Positions 54,701-64,000 of a stretch of DNA of 64,000 nt are shown one piece after another. The stretch spans positions 1,612,001-1,676,000 of the forward strand of contig JAPFFF010000007.1 in assembly GCA_039105265.1 (NCBI GenBank), read 5' to 3'. Under the pieces are notes generated by a model. The model was not told the DNA's origin. It worked only from the letters and a program-made list of their open reading frames with translations, and searched no databases. Within the stretch, counting starts at the first letter, position 1. The number at the start of each line of letters is the position of its first letter. This DNA is from Tritrichomonas musculus (taxonomy: Eukaryota; Parabasalia; Tritrichomonadida; Tritrichomonadidae). A program made the position numbers and the translations under genes.

Positions 54701-55539
54701 TTGGAGCATCGAAACAACAGCAGCAACAACAACAGCCACCAAAAGCAGCTATACCGAAGCCATCAGTTGAATCATCAAGTGATTCAGATGATCTTCAACT
54801 TCACAAGAGTCGGACTCCTGCAGCGTCAACAAACACTACGAATGCCCCGAAGAAGAAGAAGCCCGCCAACATGGAGAACTTTACCGATCCATTCAGTGAT
54901 AAGAAGGCTGCTGCGAACCTTCCACAGAGGAAAGTAGGGAAGCCACACACAGTTGCTGCTGGCATAGGAGTTGATCCTTTTGCAGGTGTTCCGAAGAAGG
55001 AGAGACTCAATCTCGACCTTCTTCCAAAGAAGAAGCAAAATGACGACGAAGATGACAATGATGTTAGTATTGGCGTTGAAGTTGACGAAAACGAAGCCAA
55101 AAATAAGAAACAAGAGGCTCCAAATCCATTCGGAAAGAAGCCGAAGAAAGGAAGTGACTCGTATTCAGAAGACGATGACAATGAAGCCGAGAAAAACAAG
55201 AAGAAGCAACAACAAGAAGAATTAAAGAAGAAACAATTGGAAGAAGAACAAAAGAAATTAAAGTTGAAACAAGAAGAAGAACAGAAAAAGTTGAAGCAAC
55301 AACAACTTGAACAGGAACAAAATCAAAATAAGAAGAAGCCTTCTCAATCAAAGAAGCCTTCAACTTCAACTTTTGGCGTCCACGTTGTGTCTGTTACCAG
55401 ACCTAAAAAGCAGCTCAAAATTGCTTATAGTGACTCTGGAACTGATGATGATAATAATGAAGACGATGTATCACCTCCAGATACATCATCTGATGAGGAA
55501 GTTCCTTTCGGTGGAAGAATGCCGACTACGAAAAAATAA
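51799..55539 (+). CDS. Cdc48-like single-AAA ATPase with long charged disordered tail (1,246 aa)
   Basis: Residues 1-165 resemble the double-psi barrel N-domain of Cdc48/p97 (ELFLSNGDIIELY, YMGTRVSIRPY). FDDIGGFLSKKDSKIRLALE then starts one AAA module as in Cdc48 D1 or D2. Walker A is APSGCGKSLL (Lys225). Walker B is LFIDDFD (275-281), with Asp279 where the catalytic Glu is usual. The region VIVICTMKSDSFPAVFREQT lacks the usual double Arg finger. After about residue 440 there is no second AAA module. Instead about 800 residues of Lys/Glu/Asp/Gln/Asn/Ser-rich sequence follow, with repeated SPFARKKADNSDDYSSDDNK-type units and a coiled coil (about 1,135-1,180). Probably a slow or inactive ATPase with a large interaction tail. 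Shares a promoter region with Prp22; partners unknown. Confidence 0.75.
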   Translation: MELLVDHNSDFNDYHAILNSEKMAELFLSNGDIIELYNQNTRFLAAVKGSDTCRSDKILLSRSLSINSNLYMGTRVSIRPYKNCPAADSVVFAPIEDTVANITGSLDKILNKELKNLQGIPILKNFIIPVFTLNRAVEFRAIILSPSNAVVINNIEVVTCKKETIPRNTNNENNEEENDEGSIFNEVCFDDIGGFLSKKDSKIRLALESKESNVFFVTAPSGCGKSLLGEVIQNETDMYFSILKGYQMLAINTQLAIKQIENVIADTLQNSPSVLFIDDFDQIAEEMIYLVDQENEDFRDGKGQQGQMKKEQKDYTLSKCLYDQFKILKATPNVIVICTMKSDSFPAVFREQTIRVDVPLPDYQQRLSILEALTRKMSFESESEKSKTLNLIAKNTKGKTGADLLAIIEENSIDELSQFPNNSLSISLDDFTTKLCVNVSKNPLFQEPQTPPNQPEQTNTEASNLPEASAVEDKKETKSEEIIEEDEINQTRKDQKTQRNRETKGKSKNQYQPRRRNHSTADYNDEDYYDDYYDDEDDRDSNRKLSGRKTRTKQSRQTNRNRGRRQHQYDYDDEYYDEDANIEDEEDKKGNIKNKKQQPQQNKKRSQVDDENEEVSKQKQQRESKTKNKSNYNEEEELNEKKSSQKKKKQNNEENEEVENQDEIKKDAKKKNKDKLELKKENEKKSSGSKKRNEASENENQEKADENSQANQTKTSNPKKNLPFARKNKTSTNDNSDSSYDEENEKDKSNKTAAAPKASQQPQQNKNKKLDKNSPFAKKKDSKAKNDEYSEESEPEKQQQQQPQPQKNANDAKTSKEKEKKNSPFQKKKSNKSDDYSSDGNNDQQPKVAQKAQQQKNQSEAKPTIDKEKKNSPFARKKADNSDDYSSDDNKEQPPKENENKKSNSFGSSKKQQQQQQKSQNEAKPTNDKEKKNSPFARKKADNSDDYSSDDNKEQPSKENENKKSNPFGASKQQQQQQQPPKAAIPKPSVESSSDSDDLQLHKSRTPAASTNTTNAPKKKKPANMENFTDPFSDKKAAANLPQRKVGKPHTVAAGIGVDPFAGVPKKERLNLDLLPKKKQNDDEDDNDVSIGVEVDENEAKNKKQEAPNPFGKKPKKGSDSYSEDDDNEAEKNKKKQQQEELKKKQLEEEQKKLKLKQEEEQKKLKQQQLEQEQNQNKKKPSQSKKPSTSTFGVHVVSVTRPKKQLKIAYSDSGTDDDNNEDDVSPPDTSSDEEVPFGGRMPTTKK
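54370..54715. repeat. Long direct coding repeat in the AAA-protein tail (two copies, about 185 bp period)
   Basis: Two near-identical stretches, from about 54,370 and about 54,556, share GAAGCCAAACCAACG and GGATGATTACAGCTCAGATG-type sequence (the second with GATGATTACAGC). Further diverged units precede them (SPFAKKK, SPFQKKK). Each encodes SPFARKKAD, DDYSSDDNKEQ and KENENKKSN. Confidence 0.85.
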
Positions 55540-55970
55540 TAATAATATTTGTTTTATAAAAATTGGAAATAAAAATATTACTTTCACTTTCATATATATT
55601 ATATAATTGAATATACTTAGCTCTTATTGTGTTTTATTAAAACTCAAGATATATTATAATTTAATTATTCATTTTAAAATGAAAATTTTAATGGAAATAA
55701 TGGACATATTTTTTTTATAAGTTTTCAATAGTATTCCAAGTGATCAGAGCAAAGAAATTTTTTAATAAACAGATTTTATGTAAATTATTTGTAATGGGAA
55801 CTCTTTTTTAAAAAAATAAGGAAATGGCATTTAAACTCTATATTTTAATTGTTATTTATGATCTTTTTTCTTTATTTAAATCAATGAATTTTAATTAAAA
55901 ATGGTATTAACAAAATAAGGTTAGTTTAATACATAATATACTTTTTTTATTACTTTAATTAAACAATTAC
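55540..55970. other. Intergenic region between convergent genes
   Basis: About 430 bp of AT-rich DNA holding the 3' ends of the AAA gene and of the acyl-CoA-synthetase-like gene. No gene or repeat seen. Confidence 0.6.
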
Positions 55971-57287
55971 TTAATTTGTAATAACAAGAGCTCCTTCTTC
56001 ATCCCAGAAGCCAACTTTATCTAATAAAACGCCAGTAACTCTGCTTCCAATTTTGTGCGTGTCTTCATCAATTTTAACACTATTATCAACAGGACCACCA
56101 AGAGTTCCTAGTTTAATAAATCTTAAATCACAAGGAAGGGAAGAGCCAACGTTAATCCATTCAGCTGGTGAAAATATTGTGCACAATGGTTTTCCATATA
56201 AAACTAACCAAGCTTCATGAACTTTTTTATCAATTTGGCCTGTGCAAAAAGTGAAATGAAGGTCTTCACCGAAATCTTTTTTCAACGAATTAAAAACTCT
56301 TTTATCTGCTCTTGGTGATTGACTTCCCATTAAAACCCACATACGTTTCCATACATATTCAGCATTGTACAATATTCTGAACAGGAAAGAATGATCGTTC
56401 TGAATTTCATTATCCAATTGTCTAATCTCTTGAGTTATTATACGAGGAGAAGTAAAAATGTGTGTTGCCTTATACTTTTTCACATCATTCAATGAATCTG
56501 GAAAACATAATTTTGCTCGGCAGTGTACACATAAAAAGTTGATGAGTCTTTGAATATTATCATCGCATGAAAGTATGGCTGCAATAGTTGCATCTCGGCA
56601 TATAGTTAATTTTTCTGACCATGATGAAATAAATTTGAAGATCTCACTATTTGTCATAGAGATGGAAGTGTTAGTATCATTTAAACTTTCTGAGTTTGTA
56701 ATGTATGTAATACATTGGAAAGAATCATCTTGCTCTATTAATTGAACTGAATTTGAATGCGATTTGACGATCTTCCAAAAAGAATTAAACTTTGAATCTG
56801 AATCAGTAATAATCATAGATTGGCTTCTTGATAATCGTGATATTGTAGCTGCATCGTTAGCAGAACAGAAAATTGCAAAAGGTGAATAAGATTTAATCAA
56901 ATTGCAAAAATTATCGCACTGAATTGAACTAGGAGAAGAGAGCAAAAGATGATAGCCAAATAAAAGAGACGCATTACAGACAATCTGTGATTCAAATGAA
57001 GCTTCAGAAAAAACGGCAATTGTAGAGTTTGGTTTAATCTGGTGTTGAAGTAGGAATGAAATAAAATTCTGAGAAAAATTGTAGCATTGATCATAAGAAT
57101 ATGACAAGATTTCGTTATTCTCCATTTTCAATAAATAAGGAAGGTTTCTTTCATTTGAATAGTTTTTTTGGTACATTTCATGAAATGATGAATATTCAGG
57201 AGCAACTTCAAGAATATCTGTTTCATTGTCAAATTGTTGCGTAGAATATTGATAGCCACGAGGAGGTTGAGAATAATTTGCTCCCAT
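55971..57287 (-). CDS. Truncated, probably inactive acyl-CoA synthetase-like protein with N-myristoylation signal (438 aa)
   Basis: I choose the ATG at 57,287, which gives MGANYSQ, a textbook N-myristoylation start (Gly2, Ser6). An in-frame ATG 16 codons upstream would bury it. The chain follows the AMP-binding (ANL) fold of long-chain acyl-CoA synthetases: YSYDQCYNFSQNFISFLL, KPNSTIAVFSEASFESQIVC, YHLLLSSPSSIQCDNFCNLI. Where active enzymes have the P-loop 'YTSGTTGxPKG', this has TYITNSESLNDTNTSISMTN, without the glycines and the lysine. The end reads SRVTGVLLDKVGFWDEEGAL and VITN, stopping where the family has 'TGD.G..DEDG.L.ITGR.K'. The TGD aspartate is changed (TGV) and the C-terminal domain with the catalytic lysine is absent. 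So it is a likely membrane-anchored pseudoenzyme, or a shortened regulatory paralogue. Codons are normal, with no internal stops, which favours selection rather than decay. Confidence 0.7.
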   Translation of the reverse strand: MGANYSQPPRGYQYSTQQFDNETDILEVAPEYSSFHEMYQKNYSNERNLPYLLKMENNEILSYSYDQCYNFSQNFISFLLQHQIKPNSTIAVFSEASFESQIVCNASLLFGYHLLLSSPSSIQCDNFCNLIKSYSPFAIFCSANDAATISRLSRSQSMIITDSDSKFNSFWKIVKSHSNSVQLIEQDDSFQCITYITNSESLNDTNTSISMTNSEIFKFISSWSEKLTICRDATIAAILSCDDNIQRLINFLCVHCRAKLCFPDSLNDVKKYKATHIFTSPRIITQEIRQLDNEIQNDHSFLFRILYNAEYVWKRMWVLMGSQSPRADKRVFNSLKKDFGEDLHFTFCTGQIDKKVHEAWLVLYGKPLCTIFSPAEWINVGSSLPCDLRFIKLGTLGGPVDNSVKIDEDTHKIGSRVTGVLLDKVGFWDEEGALVITN

Positions 57288-57626
57288 AATTATAAATATC
57301 GGTAATTTTGAAAGAAGAAGGCCAAAATTATTCAATTAAGAATAGAATTTAATTTGACTATAATTATTCAATTTAATAAAATAGTCAATATGAATATTTT
57401 GTAAAAAATAGATGGTAAAAATTGAATTATTTTCATAAAAAAATATCATAATTTTTCAAGAAATTATATTTATAATTATTTAATATTTTTATTGGATATT
57501 CATAAAGATTTGAATATAAATATTAAAATATCTTCTATCATTTAAAAAAAAATCTCTTTTTCAAAGGGTAAATACGTTTTTTTGAGAAGCTTTTACATAA
57601 ATATAATTTTATTTTCTAGTTTAAAA
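57288..57626. promoter_or_regulatory. Divergent intergenic region, ACS-like gene and giant acidic protein
   Basis: 339 bp between ATGs on opposite strands. AT-rich, with no recognised motif other than TTTTTCAAAGGG (57,560-57,571), about 55 nt before the plus-strand ATG. Confidence 0.4.
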
Positions 57627-60600
57627 ATGTTTCCTATTGTTCCTCCAATTGAATGTCCAATTATTATTGACGAAACTTGGCAAATTAATCCACGTTTTCA
57701 TACCAACCGAAAGATTTCCATACCTTCATCATCAAGACCAAAAAATAAACCCTATAGAAAACAATATTATAATGATTGCGAATTATCTTCATCGACCGAT
57801 CACGAAAATCTTGTTTACCAAAAATTTACATTATTGACAGATATAAAATTATTGCAAGATGAAATTTCAAATTTATCCAAAAAATATGACGAGTTTTATA
57901 AATTGCAATGTAATAAAGAAGAGTTTGATATAGAAATGGCAAAAAAATTTGGGCATACTCAAGAAGCAGAAAATCTAACTAGGATATCATATTATTCGCC
58001 TTTAATATCTAAATTACAAAAAGATTTAAAGCAACTTGATAAAATTTTCACAGAAAAAAGTTTGGTATATTCTTTTGATAATTTGAAGAGAATTCAATCT
58101 GAAACGCAAATACAGAGAAATATGATTCTTTTAGAAAAGCATTCTATTCAATTGCTTAATCATCAAATAAGCGAGCGAAAGCAGTTACTGGTTGATGATG
58201 AAATAAAAGATACCAAAAGTCAATCGACTTCAATTTATCAAACATATAATCGTCTTTCAAATCAGAATAAGAAAGTATATGACGAAGGTAGAAATTTAGA
58301 TATACAATTTTATGCTCTTTTGAAGTCAGGAAAAAATATTAATGAAGTACAAAATAGAGAAGTTTTATCTTATCAAGCAGAGCTCGATAAGCTTAAAGCA
58401 ATAAGAATTAAGAAACAAAAGCAACTCAAAGAAATTGAAAAAGAGAAAGTTAAAAAGAATATGTTTTTTTACTTTCCCGAAAAGGAAAAAAGCAAACGGC
58501 GTATCAACGATGATCTTGATAATTTCACCTTACCTTCAAAGTCAAAGTCAAAACCAAAACTAATGCCTAAACCACAAATAAATGAAAATAAAACTAAAAA
58601 GAAGAAAGAAAAGAAAAATCAGAATAAGTTGGTTGATAAAAACAAAAATAAAAATAGTCATGCTATTTTGCTTGAAGATATCAGCAATGACTTGTTTGAA
58701 ATGACAAAGAATGAAATGTTTGCAAATGATAACATTGAAGAAGATTACAGTAGTTATAACTACGATTATGATTATGAAGAAGAAAATATCGAAGAAAATC
58801 ATAAAGAAGAGAATAATCTAGTATATGGCGATAATAAAGTTGAAGAAGAAGATTTAACTGAAAATAATAATATTGAAGAAAACAATGATAATGTCGAAGA
58901 AGAAGATTTAATTGAAAATAATAATATTGAAGAGAACAATGATAATGTTGAAGAAGAAGATTTAGCTGAAAATAATAATATTAAAGAAAACAATGATAAT
59001 GTTGAAGAAGAAGATTTGGAAGAGAATGGCAAAAATGAAGAAAAGAATGATAATTCTTTGGAAAGTGGTAATTCGGAGATTAATAATGATAATAATATTA
59101 ATATTGAAAAAGGAGAATTTAATGCAGATAACTTTGATGATTTCAGGGATAAGCAGAGCGATGAAGAAATTAAGAATGAATCTAATGATTTAGATGATGC
59201 AGTGATTACAAATGATAAAACGATTGAAGAAATGAAAAATAATGAAGAAGAAGAAAAAAGTGAACCAGAGATTAATGATAATGAGGATAGTGAAAAAACT
59301 GAATCCGGGGATGATGCAAATCGTATTCTTGATTTTGATTCAAGTCAAGAGAAAAAAGAAGAGGAAGACGAAAAAGAAAGTGATTCAAAAGATGATGATG
59401 AATCAGAAGAACTGACTGAAAGTACAGATTTAACGAATAATTCATTATTAGAAAGTTCAGGTGAAGATCAAGAAGAAAATGAAACTAATACTGATGAAGA
59501 TATTGATTCAGATGATCATTCCTCTTCAGAATATGAAAAAGAATCAAAATCTGATGATGATCAAGGAAAAATTGAATTAACTGTAAATCCTTTGGCCTCA
59601 AAACTACTTCAAGACAAAGGAGAAGATGAACGAGATGAAGGAAAAGAAAATAATGCAGAAAATTCAGAAAGAAAAGAATCAGATAATGAAAATCTTAAGA
59701 AAACAGATTTAGATATCAAACCAACTGCCTCCGAATTACTTCAGGAAAAAGATGAAGAAAGCCAACATTCAAGCACAGAAGACTTGTCGGATAAAGAAAA
59801 CATTCCAAAGAAGGGAATAGAGAAGAAGCCTGTTATTGATATTCGACCAATCACTCCACAGCTTCTCCGAAATAAAAATGAAGAAGAGGAAGATGGAGGT
59901 GATGAAAATAGCACTGAGGATTCGCAGGAAGAAAGAAGTTATCATTCATTTGCAGATGATGAATTAGATTTTGAAAACTTTTCCGAAGACGAAGAAGATC
60001 AAAAGAAATCGGTTCTAACAGTCCAGCCACTTGCACCAAAATTACTCCAAGACAAAGGAGAAGAAAATGGCAAAGAAAGCAGTAATGCAAAATCAAATGA
60101 AAAAGAGAGTTCTCATTCAAGTGCAGAAGATGAATCAGATAAAGAAAAAGAATCAAATATTGAAGAAGACAATAAAGCAGCGCTGGCAGTCCAGCCACTT
60201 GCATCAAAATTACTCCAAGACAAAGGAGAAGAAGAGGAAATAGATAAAGAAAGCGCACATTCAAGTATAGAAAATGAATCAGATAAAGAAAAAGTGTCAA
60301 GTGATGAAGAAGGAAAAGAGCCAGCAATGGCAGACAAAGAACTCGCATCAAAACAAGTCCAAGACGATAAAAAAGAAGAGGAAGATGCGAATAAAAGCAG
60401 CAGTGATAACTCAGTTAAAAAAGAAAGTTCTCATTCAAATGCAGAACATGAATCAAGTGATGAAGGAGGAAAAGAGCCAGCAATGGCAGACAAAGAACTC
60501 GCATCAAAACGAGTCCAAGACGATGGAGAAGATAAAGAAAAAGAAAGCAGCAGTGATAACTCAGTTAAAAATGAAGGCTCTCATTCAAATACAGAACATG

Positions 60601-63600
60601 AATCAAGTGATGAAGGAGGAAAAGAGCCAGCAATGGCAGACAAAGAACTCGCATCAAAACAAGTCCAAGACGATGGAGAAGATAAAGAAAAAGAAAGCAG
60701 CAGTGATAACTCAGTTAAAAATGAAGGCTCTCATTCAAATACAGAACATGAATCAAGTGATGAAGGAGGAAAAGAGCCAGCAATGGCAGACAAAGAACTC
60801 GCATCAAGACAAGTCCAAGACGATGGAGAAGATAAAGAAAGCAGCAGTGATAACTCAATTGAAAAAGAAGGCTCCCATTCGAGTGCAGAAGATGAATCAG
60901 ATAAAGAGGAAGAATCAAGTGAAGCTGAAGGCAATAAAGCAGCACTGTCAGTCCAGCCACATGCATCAAAACTTCTTTCCGGCAAAGGAGAAGAGGATAA
61001 AGATAAAGAAAGCAGCAATGATGACTCAATTGAAAAAGAAAGTTCTCATTCAAATACAGAACATGAATCAGATAAAGCAAGTGATGAACGAGGAAGCGAC
61101 AGTCAAAAGGGGTCCAAGCAGGCCAGCAAAGAAGAGGACGAATCGAGTGAGAATGACAGCATTTTCGATGACAGCGAGAATGTATTTTCAAACTCAGAAA
61201 AACTATCTGATGTAGAAAAAGCATCAAAAGAAGAAGAAAACGAGTCTGCTCTAAGTGTCCAGCCAATTGCAGCAAAGCTTCTAAACAAAGGCGAAGAAGA
61301 GGAGTGGAGTGAGATCGAAAGCAGCACGGATAGTCCAGATGAAAAGGAAGTTCCTGCCTCAAAGTCAGAAGATGAAAAAAGTGAAGGAAAAAAGAAGGAA
61401 GATGAAGATGAAGACTGTGCAAAAAGTGATGATAAAGTGAACCAGCATTCAAGTGCAGATGACGAGTTTGATGAAGAAGGAAAGAATGCAGCAAAGCTTA
61501 TCAAGGACAGTGAAGAAGATGAAAATGAAATCCAAAAAGAAAATTCAGAAGATAGTGATAGCTTATTCGCAAATTCTGATGATGAATCAGATAAAGAAAA
61601 AGAAGATGAATCAGATAAAGAAAAAGAAGATGAATTAGATAAAGAAAAAGAAGATGAATCAGATAAAGAAAAAGAAGATGAATCAGATAAAGAAAAAGAA
61701 GATGAATCAGATAAAGAAAAAGAAGATGAATCAGATAAAGAAAAAGAAGATGAATCAGATAAAGAAAAAGAAGATGAATCAGATAAAGAAGAAAATGATG
61801 ATGAAAACGGCATTGAGAATCCAGAAGAAGAAGGAATCCATCACTCAAGCGCTGAAGATGAGTGTGTAATAGGGAAGTTGTCCTGGGAAGATGAAGGAAG
61901 TGAAAATCAAATGAAATCTGCTCTTGCGGACAGTCCGCTCAGCTCAAAGGCTATTTCAGACAAAGAAAAAGATTCAGACAAAGAAAAAGATTCAGACAAA
62001 GAAAAAGATTCAGACAAAGAAAAAGATTCAGACAAAGAAAAAGATTCAGACAAAGAAAAAGATTCAGACAAAGAAAAGGATTCAGACAAAGAAAAAGACT
62101 CAGACAAAGAATCACTGACTGTCCAGCCACTTGCATCAAAACTGCTGCAAGATGAGAAAGAAGATGATGATGAAAAAGGCAAAGAAGAATCAGACGAAGA
62201 AGGAAGTCATCATTCAGGCGCAGAAAGTGAATCAGATAAAGAAAGAGTTTCTGATGAAAAAAAAGAAAAAGCGCCAGCGCTGACAGGCAAAGATCTCGCA
62301 TCAAAGCAAATGCAAGGCGAATGTGAAGAAAAGGAAGAAGCGAATGGCAGAAGCAAAGAAGAATCAGACGAAGCAGGAAGTCATCATTCAGGCGCAGAAA
62401 GTGAATCAGAGAAAGAGAAAGACACAGACAAAGAAACAAAAGAAGCATCACTAACAATCCAGCCACTTGCATCAAAACTTCTTCAAGACGATGAAAAAGA
62501 AGAAAAAGAAGCAGATCTCAATATTCAGCAGCTTGAAAAGAAACTCATTGTCAAAAGCGACGAAGAAGAGGAAGAAGCAGATGAAGATGAAAATGGCAGA
62601 GAAAAAGGAAGTCATCATTCAGATGAATTAGATAAAGAAAAAGTTTCTGATGATGAAAGCAAAGAAGCAATTCTTCTCTTTTCAAAGCAAAAAAGCGGAG
62701 AATTAGATGATGGTCAAAATTCGAACAAAGATATTGAAAATTCTGAAGGAGAAAATAATAAGAAAAATTATGTATTCGAAGAAGAAGAAGAAGTAAAAGC
62801 TGAAGAAATCATCAAGTCAGTTAATGATGATTTAGCAAAAGAAAACGTAGGAGAAGAGGATTTACAAAAAGAATCAGATGATGAAAATAAGAATGATCTC
62901 CTCGACGCCAAATCAAATGAAGAAGAACAAAAAGAACTAAATGAAAATGAGAATTCAAATGAAAATGAAGCCAAAAAAGAAGAAGAACAAGTTGATCAAA
63001 AACCTGTTACAGGACTTCGTGGCTTATTGTTGAAGAAAACAGGAATAATTAACAAAAGATGTGGAAAAATAAATCAAAAATGTGGATTCGATCAAGATGA
63101 CGACAATGATGATAATAATAAAGGAGATGATAGCCAAAGGGTTTCTGATTATAAAGGCGATAAAGCAAAAGATTATGAAAACAATAATATTACTGAAAGT
63201 GGAGGTTTATGTAAAAGCAAGGAAAGAATCATCGAATTACCTCAAACTGATTTTGAATTTGAAGAAGATACTGAAGATAATACTGAAGATAATGAAAATG
63301 AAAGCGCCAATAACAGTATTTTTGATAGTTTAAATAGTAATAGAGCTTTATTCATTAGTGAGGAAGATCAGAATAAGATTAAAAACATAAATAAATTTGA
63401 GAATAGACTTGAAGAAGTCAAATATGAAGATAAAAAAGATAAAAATCAAGACAAAAATGAAGTTAAAAATATTAATGAGAATAACAAAAGCCAAATTCAA
63501 ATTTCGTATCCTCAATTAGATGATATAATAAATGTTAAAAAAGATCAAAATAAAGCATTGCCTCAAATTGATGATGAATTTGAAGAAGATGAACCAGATG

Positions 63601-64000
63601 AAAGTAGTGATGATGAAAATATAGACCAAATAATAAACAATACCAATGAAAACCTGTTTGATAATATACATAAGAAATCTGAGCAAAGCAAAGATGGAAA
63701 TAATGAATTAATAAATTCTGATAATGATGAAGAAAATGAAATTCATAGATTACTTTCCTTTTACGACACCGACACAAAACAAGAAAGTGATAATAATAAA
63801 AATAAATTACTACAAGTTGAGAATGAATTTGAAGAAGATGAAACTGATGAAATTGATATTGAAATTGATCTTGAAAACAATGATAAATTTGAAAATAAAG
63901 ATAATAAAGAAGTAAGAATAGATAACGATTTTGAAAAATTTGGCAATGAATTCGAGGAAGATGAAAACGATCATATTGATTTTTCATCTTTATTAAACAA
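57627..64000 (+). CDS. Giant acidic repeat protein, N-terminal 2,124 residues; continues beyond the right edge
   Basis: One frame from the ATG at 57,627 stays open to the last base. It starts [20 protein letters not shown]. Residues about 65-285 are coiled coil ([25 protein letters not shown]-type heptads). A basic linker follows ([22 protein letters not shown]), and from about 375 the chain is extremely acidic (Glu, Asp, Ser, Lys, Asn). Within it a short motif of the type [14 protein letters not shown] recurs some fifteen times at uneven spacing, usually followed by an acidic-Ser stretch and [13 protein letters not shown]. Several perfect tandem repeats lie inside. Near residue 1,795 a variant, [20 protein letters not shown], breaks the acidic run. 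No enzyme domain, signal peptide or membrane helix seen. A scaffold or cytoskeletal/centrosomal protein is one possibility; function unknown. Confidence 0.75.
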   Translation, partial: MFPIVPPIECPIIIDETWQINPRFHTNRKISIPSSSRPKNKPYRKQYYNDCELSSSTDHENLVYQKFTLLTDIKLLQDEISNLSKKYDEFYKLQCNKEEFDIEMAKKFGHTQEAENLTRISYYSPLISKLQKDLKQLDKIFTEKSLVYSFDNLKRIQSETQIQRNMILLEKHSIQLLNHQISERKQLLVDDEIKDTKSQSTSIYQTYNRLSNQNKKVYDEGRNLDIQFYALLKSGKNINEVQNREVLSYQAELDKLKAIRIKKQKQLKEIEKEKVKKNMFFYFPEKEKSKRRINDDLDNFTLPSKSKSKPKLMPKPQINENKTKKKKEKKNQNKLVDKNKNKNSHAILLEDISNDLFEMTKNEMFANDNIEEDYSSYNYDYDYEEENIEENHKEENNLVYGDNKVEEEDLTENNNIEENNDNVEEEDLIENNNIEENNDNVEEEDLAENNNIKENNDNVEEEDLEENGKNEEKNDNSLESGNSEINNDNNINIEKGEFNADNFDDFRDKQSDEEIKNESNDLDDAVITNDKTIEEMKNNEEEEKSEPEINDNEDSEKTESGDDANRILDFDSSQEKKEEEDEKESDSKDDDESEELTESTDLTNNSLLESSGEDQEENETNTDEDIDSDDHSSSEYEKESKSDDDQGKIELTVNPLASKLLQDKGEDERDEGKENNAENSERKESDNENLKKTDLDIKPTASELLQEKDEESQHSSTEDLSDKENIPKKGIEKKPVIDIRPITPQLLRNKNEEEEDGGDENSTEDSQEERSYHSFADDELDFENFSEDEEDQKKSVLTVQPLAPKLLQDKGEENGKESSNAKSNEKESSHSSAEDESDKEKESNIEEDNKAALAVQPLASKLLQDKGEEEEIDKESAHSSIENESDKEKVSSDEEGKEPAMADKELASKQVQDDKKEEEDANKSSSDNSVKKESSHSNAEHESSDEGGKEPAMADKELASKRVQDDGEDKEKESSSDNSVKNEGSHSNTEHESSDEGGKEPAMADKELASKQVQDDGEDKEKESSSDNSVKNEGSHSNTEHESSDEGGKEPAMADKELASRQVQDDGEDKESSSDNSIEKEGSHSSAEDESDKEEESSEAEGNKAALSVQPHASKLLSGKGEEDKDKESSNDDSIEKESSHSNTEHESDKASDERGSDSQKGSKQASKEEDESSENDSIFDDSENVFSNSEKLSDVEKASKEEENESALSVQPIAAKLLNKGEEEEWSEIESSTDSPDEKEVPASKSEDEKSEGKKKEDEDEDCAKSDDKVNQHSSADDEFDEEGKNAAKLIKDSEEDENEIQKENSEDSDSLFANSDDESDKEKEDESDKEKEDELDKEKEDESDKEKEDESDKEKEDESDKEKEDESDKEKEDESDKEKEDESDKEENDDENGIENPEEEGIHHSSAEDECVIGKLSWEDEGSENQMKSALADSPLSSKAISDKEKDSDKEKDSDKEKDSDKEKDSDKEKDSDKEKDSDKEKDSDKEKDSDKESLTVQPLASKLLQDEKEDDDEKGKEESDEEGSHHSGAESESDKERVSDEKKEKAPALTGKDLASKQMQGECEEKEEANGRSKEESDEAGSHHSGAESESEKEKDTDKETKEASLTIQPLASKLLQDDEKEEKEADLNIQQLEKKLIVKSDEEEEEADEDENGREKGSHHSDELDKEKVSDDESKEAILLFSKQKSGELDDGQNSNKDIENSEGENNKKNYVFEEEEEVKAEEIIKSVNDDLAKENVGEEDLQKESDDENKNDLLDAKSNEEEQKELNENENSNENEAKKEEEQVDQKPVTGLRGLLLKKTGIINKRCGKINQKCGFDQDDDNDDNNKGDDSQRVSDYKGDKAKDYENNNITESGGLCKSKERIIELPQTDFEFEEDTEDNTEDNENESANNSIFDSLNSNRALFISEEDQNKIKNINKFENRLEEVKYEDKKDKNQDKNEVKNINENNKSQIQISYPQLDDIINVKKDQNKALPQIDDEFEEDEPDESSDDENIDQIINNTNENLFDNIHKKSEQSKDGNNELINSDNDEENEIHRLLSFYDTDTKQESDNNKNKLLQVENEFEEDETDEIDIEIDLENNDKFENKDNKEVRIDNDFEKFGNEFEEDENDHIDFSSLLN
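58839..59018. repeat. 54-bp coding tandem repeat (three units and a part)
   Basis: Units start at 58,839, 58,893, 58,947 and 59,001 and encode [18 protein letters not shown] with few changes. Confidence 0.9.
60451..60890. repeat. 150-bp coding tandem repeat (about three units)
   Basis: AATCAAGTGATGAAGGAGG recurs at 60,451, 60,601 and 60,751. The first two intervals are almost identical and the third diverges at its end. Each unit encodes 50 residues with [22 protein letters not shown] and [13 protein letters not shown]. Confidence 0.92.
61581..61790. repeat. 24-bp coding tandem repeat (eight units and a part)
   Basis: GATGAATCAGATAAAGAAAA followed by AGAA, repeated with period 24, encoding DESDKEKE. 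One unit has a single change (GAATTAGAT). Confidence 0.93.
61956..62099. repeat. 18-bp coding tandem repeat (eight units)
   Basis: TCAGACAAAGAAAAAGAT repeated eight times with period 18, encoding SDKEKD. Confidence 0.93.

Noticed and set aside
52149-55369. Long minus-strand frames across the AAA-protein tail
   Set aside because: They are shadows produced by the Lys/Glu-rich codons (AAG, GAA) of the plus-strand gene.
1-64000. tRNA, rRNA or spliceosomal RNA genes
   Set aside because: I saw no GGTTCGAATCC-type T-loop box, cloverleaf or rRNA-like stretch when reading both strands; small diverged RNAs could still be missed by eye.

Overview
The window is nuclear DNA of a very AT-rich, almost intron-free protist, most likely a trichomonad (parabasalid) of the Tritrichomonas kind. 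The evidence is: standard-code genes without introns except one 33-nt intron that ends in the trichomonad branch-point/3' splice block ACTAACACATAG (in ASF1); a large kinase with Sel1 repeats; a two-repeat Myb protein; an RCC1-like protein ending its repeat part in PPPNTP; and a mariner transposon. The species is an inference, because no rRNA or species marker is present.

Left part (1-21,390). After the 3' end of a possible bridge-like lipid-transfer protein gene (3-638) comes about 20 kb of transposon-dominated desert. Its centrepiece is a nest of inverted-repeat elements at 4,614-10,843. A small TA-flanked element carrying a dead bromodomain gene is split by a TTAA-flanked element, which itself holds two more elements, one of which holds a fourth. 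Further TIR elements lie at 2,285-3,160, 13,183-14,563 and 15,701-16,539. At 16,590-19,800 a broken coding relic of an unidentified large element has been hit by a 1.27-kb mariner (17,590-18,855). Two near-identical inverted copies of a 337-bp TTAA MITE (20,078-20,414 and 23,362-23,699) bracket a WD40 gene and a BET-like bromodomain gene.

Middle part (23,948-42,684). In order: a 2,600-residue protein with four kinase-like domains and Sel1 repeats; an RCC1-like gene that appears frameshifted, with a His/Asn/Arg-rich tail (minus strand); the histone chaperone ASF1; a helical protein of unknown role (minus); a second cluster of nested MITEs (36,763-38,172); a small acidic/basic protein; and an R2R3 Myb protein. 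Gene-free AT-rich stretches of 2.7 and 3.0 kb flank the Myb gene.

Right part (45,673-64,000). In order: a type I surface protein with perfect 36-bp repeats; a coiled-coil protein (minus); a DEAH helicase of the Prp22/DHX8 type (minus); a Cdc48-like single-AAA protein with a 700-residue charged tail; a truncated, probably myristoylated and probably inactive acyl-CoA-synthetase-like protein (minus); and the first 2,125 codons of a giant acidic repeat protein that runs off the right edge. Several genes are linked by theme (bromodomain, ASF1, WD40 and Myb for chromatin and transcription; Prp22 for splicing), but nothing suggests operons: genes are monocistronic with their own short upstream regions. 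A short motif, TCAAAAAGTT, lies about 35-57 nt upstream of four ATGs and is a candidate core promoter element.
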